Shown: piece after piece, positions 29,493 through 39,600 of the stretch
How the letters are laid out: each line of letters opens with the position of its first letter
Numbering within the stretch: position 1 is the stretch's first letter
From: Rodentibacter sp. Ppn85
Lineage (GTDB): Bacteria; Pseudomonadota; Gammaproteobacteria; Enterobacterales; Pasteurellaceae
Direction: 5' to 3'
Length of the DNA: 46,989 nucleotides
Assembly (NCBI RefSeq): GCF_001999335.1
Contig: NZ_MLHS01000020.1
Location: 1-46,989 of the forward strand
Notes under the pieces: generated by a model
Told to the model about the DNA's origin: nothing
The model's database searches: none
The model's input: the letters and a program-made list of their open reading frames with translations, nothing else
Made by a program: the position numbers and the translations under genes

Positions 29493-30434
29493 ATGGCAAA
29501 AGTTGCAACCATTACATTAAATACCGCCTACGATTTAGTCGGTCGTTTGCCACGCATTGAATTGGGTGAAGTCAATACAGTGGAAACACTAGGGCTTTTT
29601 CCTGCCGGTAAAGGTATTAATGTAGCAAATGTGTTGAATGATTTGGGGGTAGAAGTTGCCGTTGGCGGATTTTTAGGGGAAGACAACGCCGGTGATTTTG
29701 AACAAATGTTCAAAAAGAAAAACTTGGAAGATAAATTTCACCGCGTTACCGGTAAAACCCGTATTAATGTAAAAATTACGGAAACCGAAGCCGATGTAAC
29801 GGATTTAAATTTTCTTGGTTATGAAATCAGCCCGCAATCTTGGCAGCAATTTGCCGCAGATACTTTGGCTTATTGCCTTGATTATGACATCGTGGCGGTA
29901 TGCGGTAGTTTACCGAGAGGGGTTACGCCGGAATTATTTGCCGATTGGTTAAACCAACTCCATCAATCCGGTGTAAAAGTGGTATTAGATAGTAGCAATG
30001 CGGCACTGACTGCCGGTTTGAAAGCTCACCCTTGGTTGGTAAAACCGAATCATCGTGAATTAGAGGCTTGGATTGGCCATTCACTTAATACTGAGGAAGA
30101 AATTATTAGTGCCGCACAGCAATTAAGCAATCAAGGCATTGAAAATGTCATCATTTCTATGGGGGCGGAAGGTTCATTGTGGATCAATCATGAAGGCATT
30201 ATAAAAGCCCAACCGCCAAAATGTGAAAATGTGGTAAGCACCGTAGGCGCAGGAGATTCAATGGTCGCCGGCTTAATTTATGGCTTTGCGCAAGGATTCG
30301 CTAAAGCAGAAACCCTTGCATTTGCTAGTGCGGTTTCCGCTTTTGCGGTATCACAAAGTAATGTGGGCGTAAGTGATCCAGCCTTATTGAAGCCGATTTT
30401 AAACCAAGTAAAAATTACTGTGATTGAAGGATAA
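29493..30434 (+). CDS. fruK: 1-phosphofructokinase
   Basis: FruK converts the fructose-1-phosphate delivered by FruA to fructose-1,6-bisphosphate. It is a 313-residue PfkB-family kinase: N-terminal TITLNTAYDLVGRLP, the substrate-side GKGINVANVLNDLG, and the C-terminal signature VSTVGAGDSMVAG with catalytic Asp255. It starts two bases after the fruB stop with RBS AGGGGA, and ends four bases before fruA, so the three genes form one unit. Confidence 0.97.
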   Translation: MAKVATITLNTAYDLVGRLPRIELGEVNTVETLGLFPAGKGINVANVLNDLGVEVAVGGFLGEDNAGDFEQMFKKKNLEDKFHRVTGKTRINVKITETEADVTDLNFLGYEISPQSWQQFAADTLAYCLDYDIVAVCGSLPRGVTPELFADWLNQLHQSGVKVVLDSSNAALTAGLKAHPWLVKPNHRELEAWIGHSLNTEEEIISAAQQLSNQGIENVIISMGAEGSLWINHEGIIKAQPPKCENVVSTVGAGDSMVAGLIYGFAQGFAKAETLAFASAVSAFAVSQSNVGVSDPALLKPILNQVKITVIEG

Positions 30435-30438
30435 TAGA

Positions 30439-32115
30439 ATGAAGTTATTTTTAACCCAATCAGATAATATAGGTAGCGCAAAAGCCTATTTATTGCGTGA
30501 GGTATTTCGTGCAGCGGCACAGAAAGCAGAAGATATATCGTTGGTAGAAAACCTTGCAGAGGCGGATATTGTTCTCATTGTGGGATCAAAATTGCCAAAT
30601 AATTCTGCTTTGGTAGGCAAAAAAGTCTTACTTGTTAGCGAAGAAAGTGCAATGAATGCACCGGAAACAATCCTTACAAACGCACAAACTCAAGCGGTGG
30701 ATTATGTTGCACCGGAAAGTGCGGTTAGTTTTAACGGTGTTTCCAAGGTAAAAAATATTGTTGCCGTTACCGCCTGTCCAACGGGCGTAGCGCATACTTT
30801 TATGTCCGCAGAGGCTATTGAAGCTTATGCGAAAAAACAAGGTTGGAAGGTAAAAGTGGAAACCCGAGGTCAGGTGGGCGCAGGCAATGAAATTACGCCG
30901 GAAGAAGTAGCTGCTGCCGATCTTGTTTTTGTGGCGGCAGATATTGATGTGCCGTTAGACAAATTTAAAGGCAAACCTATGTATCGTACTTCTACCGGTT
31001 TAGCGTTGAAGAAAACGGCACAAGAATTTGATAAAGCCTTTAAAGAAGCCAAGGTGTTTGAAGGTGTTAGCAGCAAAGCGGCAAACACCGAGGAAAACGG
31101 CGAGAAAAAAGGCGTTTACAAACATTTGATGACGGGTGTGTCGCATATGTTACCGTTGGTGGTAGCTGGTGGGTTGCTGATCGCTATTTCATTTATGTTT
31201 GGTATTGAAGCTTTTAAAGATGAAACTGTTTTTCACGGTTTACCAAAAGCTTTAATGGATATTGGCGGCGGTGCAGCATTCGCTTTAATGATTGCAGTAT
31301 TTGCCGGTTATGTGGCATTTTCTATCGCCGACCGTCCGGGACTTGCTGTGGGGTTGATTGGCGGTATGCTTGCTAGTACTGCCGGAGCCGGGATTTTAGG
31401 CGGTATTGTTGCCGGTATTGTTGCCGGTTATGTGGTAAAAGGGCTTAATGCAGCCATTAAGTTGCCGGTGAGTTTAACTTCGCTGAAACCGATTTTAATT
31501 CTACCGCTCTTAGGTTCATTAATTGTCGGCTTGGCGATGATCTATGTTATCAATCCGCCTGTTTCACAAGTGATGAATGCTTTGACTGAATGGTTAAAAT
31601 CCATGGGGGAAGTAAACGCAATCGTATTGGGAACGTTAATCGGTGCCATGATGTGTATTGATATGGGCGGGCCGGTAAATAAAGCGGCTTATACTTTCTC
31701 AGTGGGCATGATCGCCTCACAAGTTTATACCCCAATGGCTGCGGCGATGGCAGCAGGCATGGTACCGCCAATCGGTATGGCGATTGCAACTTGGATTGCT
31801 CGTAATAAATTTACAGCTAACCAACGGGATGCGGGGAAAGCCTCTTTTATATTAGGATTATGTTTTATTTCGGAAGGGGCATTGCCGTTTGTAGCGGCGG
31901 ATCCGATTCGTGTGATTATCAGTTCTGTTGTCGGTGGGGCAACGGCCGGTGCGATTTCAATGGCTTCAGACATTACATTACAAGCGCCACATGGCGGTTT
32001 ATTTGTGATTCCGTTTGTTTCCGAACCGGTTCGTTATTTAGCGGCAATTGCAGCCGGAGCTTTAGTTACCGGTGTAATTTATGCAGTAATTAAACCAAAA
32101 GCGACAACCGAATAA
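30439..32115 (+). CDS. fruA: PTS fructose-specific EIIB'BC permease
   Basis: FruA is the inner-membrane transporter that imports fructose and phosphorylates it at carbon 1. The 558 residues comprise a degenerate EIIB' (about 1-95), EIIB (about 105-205) with phospho-Cys113 in VTACPTGVAHTFMSAEAIE, and the EIIC membrane domain (about 230-555, beginning HLMTGVSHMLPLVVAGGLLIA). ATG 30439 is chosen; a start 15 bases upstream would overlap fruK by 11 bases and lacks an RBS. USS at 30717. Confidence 0.96.
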   Translation: MKLFLTQSDNIGSAKAYLLREVFRAAAQKAEDISLVENLAEADIVLIVGSKLPNNSALVGKKVLLVSEESAMNAPETILTNAQTQAVDYVAPESAVSFNGVSKVKNIVAVTACPTGVAHTFMSAEAIEAYAKKQGWKVKVETRGQVGAGNEITPEEVAAADLVFVAADIDVPLDKFKGKPMYRTSTGLALKKTAQEFDKAFKEAKVFEGVSSKAANTEENGEKKGVYKHLMTGVSHMLPLVVAGGLLIAISFMFGIEAFKDETVFHGLPKALMDIGGGAAFALMIAVFAGYVAFSIADRPGLAVGLIGGMLASTAGAGILGGIVAGIVAGYVVKGLNAAIKLPVSLTSLKPILILPLLGSLIVGLAMIYVINPPVSQVMNALTEWLKSMGEVNAIVLGTLIGAMMCIDMGGPVNKAAYTFSVGMIASQVYTPMAAAMAAGMVPPIGMAIATWIARNKFTANQRDAGKASFILGLCFISEGALPFVAADPIRVIISSVVGGATAGAISMASDITLQAPHGGLFVIPFVSEPVRYLAAIAAGALVTGVIYAVIKPKATTE

Positions 32116-32121
32116 TCAACC

Positions 32122-32182
32122 TAAAGTGCGGTTAGTTTTTCAGCTATTTTTAAAATGTTGAAAAATTTAACCGCTCTTTTAT
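32122..32182 (+). terminator. Long hairpin after fruA with one intact and one degenerate USS
   Basis: AAAGTGCGGTTA (from 32123) pairs with TTAACCGCTCTTT near the other end, and TTTTTCA pairs with TGAAAAA inside. The right-hand signal has one changed base, so only the left copy (32124-32132) is a perfect uptake signal. It ends in TTTTAT. Confidence 0.7.
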
Positions 32183-32196
32183 AAATAGGGGGCTGT

Positions 32197-32457
32197 ATGG
32201 AAAAATATAATAAACTTCGCATTGAATGGGATTGTCGTCGGGGAATGTTGGAACTTGATAAAATTATTATGCCGTTCTACAAACATTATTTTGATCAACT
32301 CTCGGATGACCAAAAAGATATTTTTATTCGATTACTTGCCTCCACGGATTTACAGCTTTTCTCTTGGTTTTTTAACCGTGGCAAATCTGAGGATATTGAG
32401 TTACAAAATATGGTTGAATATATTCAAACCATACAAAAAATGCCCATCACCGGTTAA
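32197..32457 (+). CDS. sdhE: FAD assembly factor SdhE
   Basis: SdhE is a small cytoplasmic protein that promotes covalent FAD attachment to succinate dehydrogenase or fumarate reductase flavoproteins. The 86 residues match the family in length and carry its signature RGMLELD near 15-21 (RGxxE motif), plus DLQLFSWF near 60. RBS AGGGGG, start ATG 32197. In this window it is followed by the rpoE operon, an arrangement also seen in H. influenzae. A shorter reading in another frame over the same bases is a shadow. Confidence 0.93.
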   Translation: MEKYNKLRIEWDCRRGMLELDKIIMPFYKHYFDQLSDDQKDIFIRLLASTDLQLFSWFFNRGKSEDIELQNMVEYIQTIQKMPITG

Positions 32458-32474
32458 ATTTATTTTTTAACCTT

Positions 32475-32502
32475 TGAACTTTTTTAATTCGCTTATGTCA
32501 GA
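32475..32502 (+). promoter_or_regulatory. Sigma-E promoter of the rpoE operon
   Basis: TGAACTT (32475-32481), 16 bases, then TCAGA (32498-32502). This is 6 of 7 for the -35 (GGAACTT) with a good -10 (TCAAA/TCTGA), about 65 bases before rpoE. Autoregulation of rpoE from such a promoter is standard. Confidence 0.7.
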
Positions 32503-32566
32503 TACAGCAGGTGAGAGCTTGATGTCTTGAGTATTAAGGTGTGTTAGGCATAGCATTAGGAGAAAT

Positions 32567-33142
32567 ATGGCTGAACAGCTAACCGATCAAGCTTTGGTAG
32601 AAAGAGTACAACAAGGCGATAAAAAAGCCTTTAATTTATTAGTTTCGCGTTATCAAAATAAAATAGCCGGATTACTTACCCGCTACATTTCGCGTAATGA
32701 TATTCCTGATGTTGTACAGGAATCTTTTATAAAAGCCTATCGTTCCATTGAATCTTTCCGGGGAGATAGTGCGTTCTACACTTGGCTATACAGAATTGCC
32801 GTTAATACGGCGAAAAATTACTTAACGGCACAGGGGCGTCGCCCTCCAAGCGAAGATATTTTAGCAGATGATGCCGAAAATTATGATGTGGGAACTCATC
32901 TTCGTGATGTGGATACCCCGGAAAATGAAATGCTATCCGACGAACTGGAAAAAATTGTATTTGATACGATTAATGGTATGCCGGAAGATTTAAAGAGCGC
33001 GATTACTCTTCGTGAATTAGAAGGATTAAGCTATGAAGATATCGCAGAAATTATGAACTGTCCCGTAGGCACTGTGCGTTCTCGAATTTTCCGTGCGCGT
33101 GAAATTATCGAAAACAAAATACAACCGCTTATGCAACGTTAA
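32567..33142 (+). CDS. rpoE: RNA polymerase sigma-E factor
   Basis: RpoE is an extracytoplasmic-function sigma factor activated when outer-membrane proteins misfold. The 191 residues equal E. coli. Region 2 is at about 20-90 (LVSRYQNKIAGLLTRYI, DVVQESFIKAYRSIESFRGD, FYTWLYRIAVNTAKN). Region 4 is at about 130-185 (LRELEGLSYEDIAEIMNCPVGTVRSRIFRARE, the helix-turn-helix). The RBS TAGGAG is well placed. It is followed by anti-sigma genes rseA and rseB. A matching promoter lies upstream. Confidence 0.98.
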   Translation: MAEQLTDQALVERVQQGDKKAFNLLVSRYQNKIAGLLTRYISRNDIPDVVQESFIKAYRSIESFRGDSAFYTWLYRIAVNTAKNYLTAQGRRPPSEDILADDAENYDVGTHLRDVDTPENEMLSDELEKIVFDTINGMPEDLKSAITLRELEGLSYEDIAEIMNCPVGTVRSRIFRAREIIENKIQPLMQR

Positions 33143-33159
33143 TGAAGTCGGAGTTTAAA

Positions 33160-33744
33160 ATGCAAAAAGAGTTACTTTCAGCCTATATGGATGGCGAGCA
33201 AGTGGATGCAGCATTCACAGAGGAATTGTGTAAAAACGAATCTTTACGCCAGTCTTGGGCAACGTATCATGTGGCTCGTGCAGTCATGCGTAAAGAAAGT
33301 GCGGTCATTTTAGGGGCTGATTTTACCGCAAAAATGGCCGATTTAATTGAACGTGAAGAAATCGAAAGAGTTGGAATCACTCAATCACAACCAACACCTG
33401 AAGAAACACAAGGTTTGCCGTTTATGCGCAAATTTAAGTCTTTTTTTGCGCCAATGGCACAAATTGCCGTAGCTGCCGGTGTATGTCTAGTGGCGGTGCT
33501 TGGCGTACAGTCGTTTAATGCAAAAAACGATGTAAATAATGCGCCAGACACCCCGGTTTTACAAACATTACCATTTAATAATGCGGTCCAAGAAGTCAGC
33601 TATAACGCCCCGACTAAAGATGTTGCAACAGCTGACCAAGTGGAACAAAAAAATCGGCGTATCGGGGCAATGTTACAAAACTATGAATTACAGCGTCGTA
33701 TGCATGCCGATACATTCAATATCGGTACTAATCAAGCAAAATAA
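33160..33744 (+). CDS. rseA: Anti-sigma-E factor RseA (MclA)
   Basis: RseA is an inner-membrane protein whose cytoplasmic N-terminal domain (MQKELLSAYMDGEQ, WATYHVARAVMR) holds RpoE. A single TM helix lies at about 98-118 (APMAQIAVAAGVCLVAVLGV), and the periplasmic tail is the place for DegS cleavage, followed by RseP. ATG 33160 behind GTCGGAG gives 194 residues and the family N-terminus; an ATG at 33142 overlapping the rpoE stop would add six residues. A USS at 33297 lies within. A strong terminator follows, before rseB. Confidence 0.93.
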   Translation: MQKELLSAYMDGEQVDAAFTEELCKNESLRQSWATYHVARAVMRKESAVILGADFTAKMADLIEREEIERVGITQSQPTPEETQGLPFMRKFKSFFAPMAQIAVAAGVCLVAVLGVQSFNAKNDVNNAPDTPVLQTLPFNNAVQEVSYNAPTKDVATADQVEQKNRRIGAMLQNYELQRRMHADTFNIGTNQAK

Positions 33745-33761
33745 TTATTAAATAAAAAAAT

Positions 33762-33803
33762 AAATTCACCACCAATCTCTGCGATGGCATGGTGAATTTT
33801 TTT
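33762..33803 (+). terminator. Terminator between rseA and rseB
   Basis: The perfect 10-bp stem AAATTCACCA (33762-33771) / TGGTGAATTT (33790-33799) runs into seven T residues (33797-33803). It lies inside what is normally one operon, so it may limit rseB expression relative to rpoE-rseA. Confidence 0.82.
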
Positions 33804-33821
33804 ATGAATTGTAAAGAATTT

Positions 33822-34775
33822 ATGAAAAAAAGCACCTTCAAATTAATCGCACTTTTGCTTATATCTTTATTTAGCTTTTGTGTTTCTGCAGAAGAACTTT
33901 CAGCAAAGAGAACGTTGGAAAAAATGGCGAATGCGGTGAATAATCTTAATTACGAAATTGCCTTTGTGCAAACATCGCCTTCTAATATGGATTCTTTCCG
34001 TTATCGACATATTAAACAGGATAACAAAACTTATGCACAGCTTGTCACATTGGACGGCGAGCAGCAGGAAATAATTCAGCGTGATAATTTAGTGAGCTAT
34101 TTCCAATTGAATTCACGGGCTTTTACATTGAATAGCGGAAGTATTGTTGATGCTTTACCGGCGGTGATTCGTAGTAATTTTAATAAATTAGCGGAAAACT
34201 ATGATTTTATCCCCTTAGGAAAAAGCCGCGTTGCCGGACGTTTTGTAGATATTGTCCGTATTGTGCCGAAAGATGATTTTCGCTACCAATATTTGGTTTT
34301 TGTCGATGAAGAAAACGGTTTATTGTTGCGTGGCGATATGCTTGACAGAGATGGTAAATTACTTGATCAGTTTCGTGTAGTCACCCTTTATATTGATGAT
34401 CGCTTGAAAGGATTAACTGAATATTTAAATAAGGTTTCCATGCCACCGTTATTAAATGAAACACAAAATGCGGTTTCTTCGCTAAACTGGAAACCAAGCT
34501 GGTTGCCGAAAGGGTTTGAAAGTATTCGCCACAGTCAGGATTTATTTGACGGAGAAACGATTGACAGCACTTTATTTAGTGATGGATTGTTTACTTTCAC
34601 GTTATATGTCACAAAGGCGGAAGGGCAACAGTTAAATCCCGATCAAGCGTGGAAACAAGGCGAATATACTCTGTATAGCGAGGTGGTCGGCGACAAAGAA
34701 ATAACCTTTATTGGACAATTACCTATTGCTACTGCCAAGCGAATTGTGCATGAAGTGCGGTTTTCTGGTAACTAA
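33822..34775 (+). CDS. rseB: Sigma-E factor regulatory protein RseB (MucB)
   Basis: RseB is a periplasmic protein that binds the RseA tail, shields it from DegS, and responds to lipopolysaccharide intermediates. From ATG 33822 it has 317 residues: signal peptide MKKSTFKLIALLLISLFSF to about CVSA, an N-terminal LolA-like domain (to about 200), and a C-terminal domain (from WKPSWLPKGFESIRHSQ). In-frame ATGs at 33789 and 33804 exist, but the first lies in the terminator hairpin and neither improves the signal peptide. rseC, which follows in E. coli, is absent; tamA comes next. USS copies near the end (34753) and just after (34781). Confidence 0.92.
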   Translation: MKKSTFKLIALLLISLFSFCVSAEELSAKRTLEKMANAVNNLNYEIAFVQTSPSNMDSFRYRHIKQDNKTYAQLVTLDGEQQEIIQRDNLVSYFQLNSRAFTLNSGSIVDALPAVIRSNFNKLAENYDFIPLGKSRVAGRFVDIVRIVPKDDFRYQYLVFVDEENGLLLRGDMLDRDGKLLDQFRVVTLYIDDRLKGLTEYLNKVSMPPLLNETQNAVSSLNWKPSWLPKGFESIRHSQDLFDGETIDSTLFSDGLFTFTLYVTKAEGQQLNPDQAWKQGEYTLYSEVVGDKEITFIGQLPIATAKRIVHEVRFSGN

Positions 34776-34778
34776 AAG

Positions 34779-34811
34779 AAAAGTGCGGTTGATTTTAACC
34801 GCATTTTTTAT
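34779..34811 (+). terminator. USS-based terminator after rseB
   Basis: An intact AAGTGCGGT (34781-34789) faces a degenerate ACCGCATTT; the GCGGTT/AACCGC core still pairs, and a T run follows. Confidence 0.75.
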
Positions 34812-34918
34812 ATCTTATTTAAGTAATTAAATTTTTTGTAAAAAATCTTCAAACCCTTTAACTTTAAGGTAAACTAACGCAGTTAATTCTTATTTTTATA
34901 ATACTTAGTGAATTAAAA

Positions 34919-36655
34919 ATGAAAAAATATCTTCTTAAATTGACCGCACTTTTATTATGTTTTTCGACATTCTCCGTATTTGCGGAACAAACGGTAGATA
35001 TTGAAATTCGCGGTATTCGGGGTGAACGTGCAATTCGCAATACCGAACTCAATGTTGAGCTGATCAATAAAGAAGAAATGGATGGTTCCGACCGTTATAA
35101 ACAACTTGTTACGGAAGCTGTGGATAAAGGTTTGCGAGTATTTGGTTATTATGACTCTTCTGTCTCCTTTGAATTAAAAAAGCGTAAAAACGGACGTGAT
35201 TTATTGATCGCTTATGTCAAACCGGGAGAGCCAAGCAGAATTGCGGGTACGGATGTTAAAATTGAGGGCGAAGCGGTGCAAGACAAGAGTTTTCAGGTAT
35301 TACGTAAAAATTTGCCCAAAGAGGGAGAATTGGTTGAACATCAAAAATACGATGATTATAAAAGTAGTATTTCTACCCTTGCCCTTGCGCGTGGTTATTT
35401 AGATGGAAAATTTACCGTTTCCCGTTTAGAAATCAGCCCGGAAACCCATCAAGCTTGGTGGCGAATACTGTTTGACAGTGGTGTACGCTATCATTATGGC
35501 GAGATTAAATTTAGTCGTTCACAGATTCGTGACGATTATTTACAGAATATGTTAAAGATCCAGCGCGGTGATCCTTATTTATTAAACCAACTTTCCGGAT
35601 TAACCAATGATTTTTCCTCTACCGGCTGGTTTGCTTCTGTTTTGTTACAACCGCATGTGGATGAACAAAATAAAGTGGTTAATTTAGAAGTATTGTTGAA
35701 TCCGCGTAAAAAAAATGCCGTGGAACTTGGTGTAGGGTTCGCTACGGACACCGGGCCGCATTTACAAATCGGTTGGACAAAACCTTGGATTAATAATCGT
35801 GGGCATAGCTTTCGAACCAATCTTTATGTTTCTTCTCCGAAGCAAACCCTTGAGGCATCTTATAAAATTCCGCTGTTAAAAAATCCATTAAATTATTATT
35901 ACGAATTTTCCGGCGGTTTGGAAAATGAGGATAAAAATGATACCAAAACCACGGCTATCACTTTGGCAGGGTTGCGTTATTGGAATAATAACGAAGGTTG
36001 GCAATATTTTGCTGGTGTGCGTGCCCGTTATGATAAATTTACTCAAGCGGATATTGATGATAAAACCCTTTTAGTTTATCCGACCGGCGGATTTAATCGC
36101 ACCCGTTTACGTGGCGGAATATTTCCGACATGGGGTGATTCGCAGAAAATTACCGTTGATGTGGCCTACAAAGGACTACTTTCCGATGTGAGCTTTTATA
36201 AAGTGCAAGCCTCAACGGGTTGGATTCGTACTTATGCGGAAAATCACCGTATTATTACTCGTGCCGAAATAGGTTATTTACATACCAAAGATATTAATAA
36301 GATCCCGCCGACATTACGTTTTTTTGCCGGAGGGGATCGTAGCGTGAGGGGGTACGGTTATAAAAAAATCTCACCGAAAGATCATAAGAACAAACTTGTG
36401 GGTGGTTCCCGTTTGCTCGCCGGATCCTTTGAGTATCAATACCAAGTTTATCCTGCTTGGTGGGGAGCAACCTTTGTAGATACAGGGCTTGCGGCAAATA
36501 ATTTTAGCAATGAAGCATTACGCTATGGTGTTGGTGTGGGCGTGCGTTGGGCATCGCCGGTGGGAGCAATCAAATTTGATATTGCAACGCCGATTCGCGA
36601 CAAAGACAACAGTAAAAATATTCAATTCTATATCGGCTTAGGTACAGAAATTTAG
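34919..36655 (+). CDS. tamA: Translocation and assembly module outer-membrane subunit TamA
   Basis: TamA is an Omp85-family outer-membrane protein that with TamB helps insert autotransporters and move phospholipids. The 578 residues have a signal peptide ending near VFA (22), periplasmic POTRA domains (about 25-260), and a C-terminal 16-strand barrel whose lid loop carries [14 protein letters not shown] (the conserved VRGY/F motif). It ends in an amphipathic strand ([11 protein letters not shown]). A USS (34943) overlaps the signal-peptide codons. tamB follows after 8 bases, so the two are cotranscribed. Confidence 0.95.
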   Translation: MKKYLLKLTALLLCFSTFSVFAEQTVDIEIRGIRGERAIRNTELNVELINKEEMDGSDRYKQLVTEAVDKGLRVFGYYDSSVSFELKKRKNGRDLLIAYVKPGEPSRIAGTDVKIEGEAVQDKSFQVLRKNLPKEGELVEHQKYDDYKSSISTLALARGYLDGKFTVSRLEISPETHQAWWRILFDSGVRYHYGEIKFSRSQIRDDYLQNMLKIQRGDPYLLNQLSGLTNDFSSTGWFASVLLQPHVDEQNKVVNLEVLLNPRKKNAVELGVGFATDTGPHLQIGWTKPWINNRGHSFRTNLYVSSPKQTLEASYKIPLLKNPLNYYYEFSGGLENEDKNDTKTTAITLAGLRYWNNNEGWQYFAGVRARYDKFTQADIDDKTLLVYPTGGFNRTRLRGGIFPTWGDSQKITVDVAYKGLLSDVSFYKVQASTGWIRTYAENHRIITRAEIGYLHTKDINKIPPTLRFFAGGDRSVRGYGYKKISPKDHKNKLVGGSRLLAGSFEYQYQVYPAWWGATFVDTGLAANNFSNEALRYGVGVGVRWASPVGAIKFDIATPIRDKDNSKNIQFYIGLGTEI

Positions 36656-36663
36656 GTTAAATT

Positions 36664-39600
36664 ATGTTGGAACAAGAAATAAAACAAACGGAAGGAACGC
36701 CGCCTAAAACGATGTCAAAAAAGAAAAAATGTTGTTTACGTAAAGCTATTTGTTTAGGAAGTGCGGTCGTTTTTGCACCTGTTTTTGCCCTTGTGGGAAT
36801 GCTTTCTTTTGATGCTGGGCAACGGAGCCTTATTCAACTGGCGGATAAACTGCTTGATGATCTTTCAATCGAACATATTGAAGGGGGGCTTCAACAAGGT
36901 TTAATTTTGCAAAATGTGCGTTATCAAACGGCTGGTATTGATAACCAAATTCCCCAAGCTCGCCTACAACTCGACTTTAGTTGCTTACTTTCTCGCAAAA
37001 TTTGTGTAGAAGATATTTCTGTCAAATCCCCTAATATTTTAATCGACACATCAAAATTACCGCCCTCAGCCCCTCGGCAGACTGAAAATAGCAAGCTGGA
37101 AAAATTGAATTTACCGATCAGTCTTGATGTGAAAAATATAACGGTAGAAGCCCTTCGTTTTCAACTTGATCAAACCCATATTGCCCTTGATCGTTTTCAA
37201 AGTGCGGTCAGTTTAAATAATGAATCGGGTTTGACTTTAGCACCGACCGAACTTGATACGCTTAAGGTTAAAAGTATTCAATTCAATCAAACGGAAAAAA
37301 CGGCTGAACCGAAAAATAACCTACCGGTGGATTGGGAGCGGATTGAGCAAAATCTGACACCGGCATTTTTAGGCAATTTAAATGAAGTCAATTTACCCTT
37401 TGATATTCATATTCCAAGCCTTGTGGCGAAAGATTGGCAGTATCTCTCTCAAAACGAACAATCGGAAGAATTGCAACGCATTACCCTGCCTTCCGTCATC
37501 CTACAGGCTGATGCCACAGGTCATAATGTTCAACTTAAGAAATTCGCCTTAGAAAGTTCGTTAGGCAATGTTAATTCACAGGGTTCATTACAACTTAATG
37601 GCGATTTTCCTGTGAATTTGACCCTAACTTCCGAATTGAAAGCTATTCAATCCAAAGGAAAAGAAATCCTGCCTAAAAGTGATGTGCAATTTTTACTTTC
37701 CGGATTATTGAAAAAAACGACCGCACTTTTTCTTAATACAAAAGGCATAGTAAATGCGGAATTAAAGGGTGAAGTAAAATTGGCTGAAGACAAAATGCCG
37801 TTGAATCTCAGCCTGAAAGTCTCTAACGGGCAATATGCTTTTGCAGAAGGATTGCCGCCACTTAAATTGAATGATGCGGCATTGAAATTGAGCGGTGATT
37901 TGCTGAATTATCATGCGGAACTTGAGGGTAAAATCGAAGGAATGGAACATATTCCACCTACCCGTTTAACCCTTGATGCCGAGGGCAAATTGTACGAGGT
38001 AAATATCAATCAACTAGATCTTGCCGCGCTTGGCGGCTCAGCGAAATTAAGCGGTTCGGTAAATTGGAAACAGGGCGTAAAATGGGACATGGATACGGAT
38101 CTAAATAAAATGAATATCCGTCCTTACGTTCCCGCAATGCCGGCGGTGTTATCTGGTACATTAGCAACATCGGGTGCTATGGGGAGCGCTGGTTGGCACG
38201 TGGATATTCCTACGTTGGATGTAAACGGTACACTTTCTAACCGTCCGCTAAGTTTGAAAGGCAACCTGATCTTAAATGATAAAATATTATTCAATACCCC
38301 TAATCTCTTGTTAAATTATGGCGATAATCGGCTTCACGCTAAAGGTTCGTTAAGTGAGCAATCGGATTTAGTCTTGGAGATTAATGCGCCTAATTTACGA
38401 GGGGTGTATGGCGATTTGGCGGGGGCTGTGGTTGGGAAGGCCGCAATAAAAGGCAGGTTGAGTGAACCGAATGTGGCGATTGATCTCAATACGCAAAACC
38501 TCCACTGGCAAACCCTAAGTATTACCAATGCGGCAATTAAAGGCAATATTTCGAGTTCTCCGCTGCTGAAAGGAGATTTGACGGTGAAAGGCGGTAATAT
38601 TCGCTATGGCGATGCGGTGGCAATGCGTTCAGTCGATTTAACGCTTTCCGGCGATGAAAAAAATCATAAATTAGTTTTAGCGTCTCAGGGTGAACCCGCT
38701 GCGGCGAATTTACAAATCTCCGGAAATTTTGACCGCACTTCGCAACAATGGCAAGGTAGTTTAAGCCAGGTAAAAGTTGATACGCCGATTGGCGAAGTAA
38801 AATCGAATCAGTCTATTCCCGTTACTTATAACAATAAAAAAGTCCAAGTCTCGGTCGGGGCGCATTGTTGGATAAATACGGATGTGGATTTGTGTTTTCC
38901 ACAGCCCTTTACTGCCGGCGTAAATGGTGAAATTCCATTTAATGTAAAACGTATTAACTTGGATTTAGTGAATAAACTGACTAAACAAGATAACTTAAAG
39001 GGGCAGCTTCGCAGCGAGGGAAAAGTCGCATGGTTTGCTGATAAGCCGTTCGTTTTAAACGTTGCATTAAACGGTGATAACCTTGGTATTACGCAAAAGT
39101 TGGATTATCGCACTTTTAAATTAAATGTGCCTAAATTGTCACTCAATGCAGATATTCAAAATAATAATTTGACCTTAAAATCCGACATTAATGTACAAAA
39201 TCAAGGCCGTATTCATACCACTTTAAAATTGAATGATTTAAGCGGGGCGCGTTATCTTGGCGGAACTCTCAATATTGAACGTTTGAATTTAGCATTGGTA
39301 AACCAGCTATTCAGTCATGGTGAAAACATTAACGGTGAAATTGTTTCAACATTGACTTTGGCGGGATATCTTGAAAAACCATTATTGAACGGTTATTTTG
39401 ATGTTCGGAATCTGACCACCAAGCTGAAAATGTTACCCTTTGAGGTAACAAAAGGTGATATTGCCATTCGTTTTAACGGCACTAGCTCAACTCTGCAAGG
39501 TAATGTGCAAACGTCGGAAGGACGTTTAACAATGATGGGGCGTGCAAATTGGGCAAATTTAGCCAATTGGAATACGGAAGTGCGGGCGGAAACGGAGAAT

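Noticed and set aside
32222-32470. Second open frame overlapping sdhE
   Set aside because: Shifted-frame shadow; the sdhE frame has the RGxxE motif, the right length and an AGGGGG RBS.
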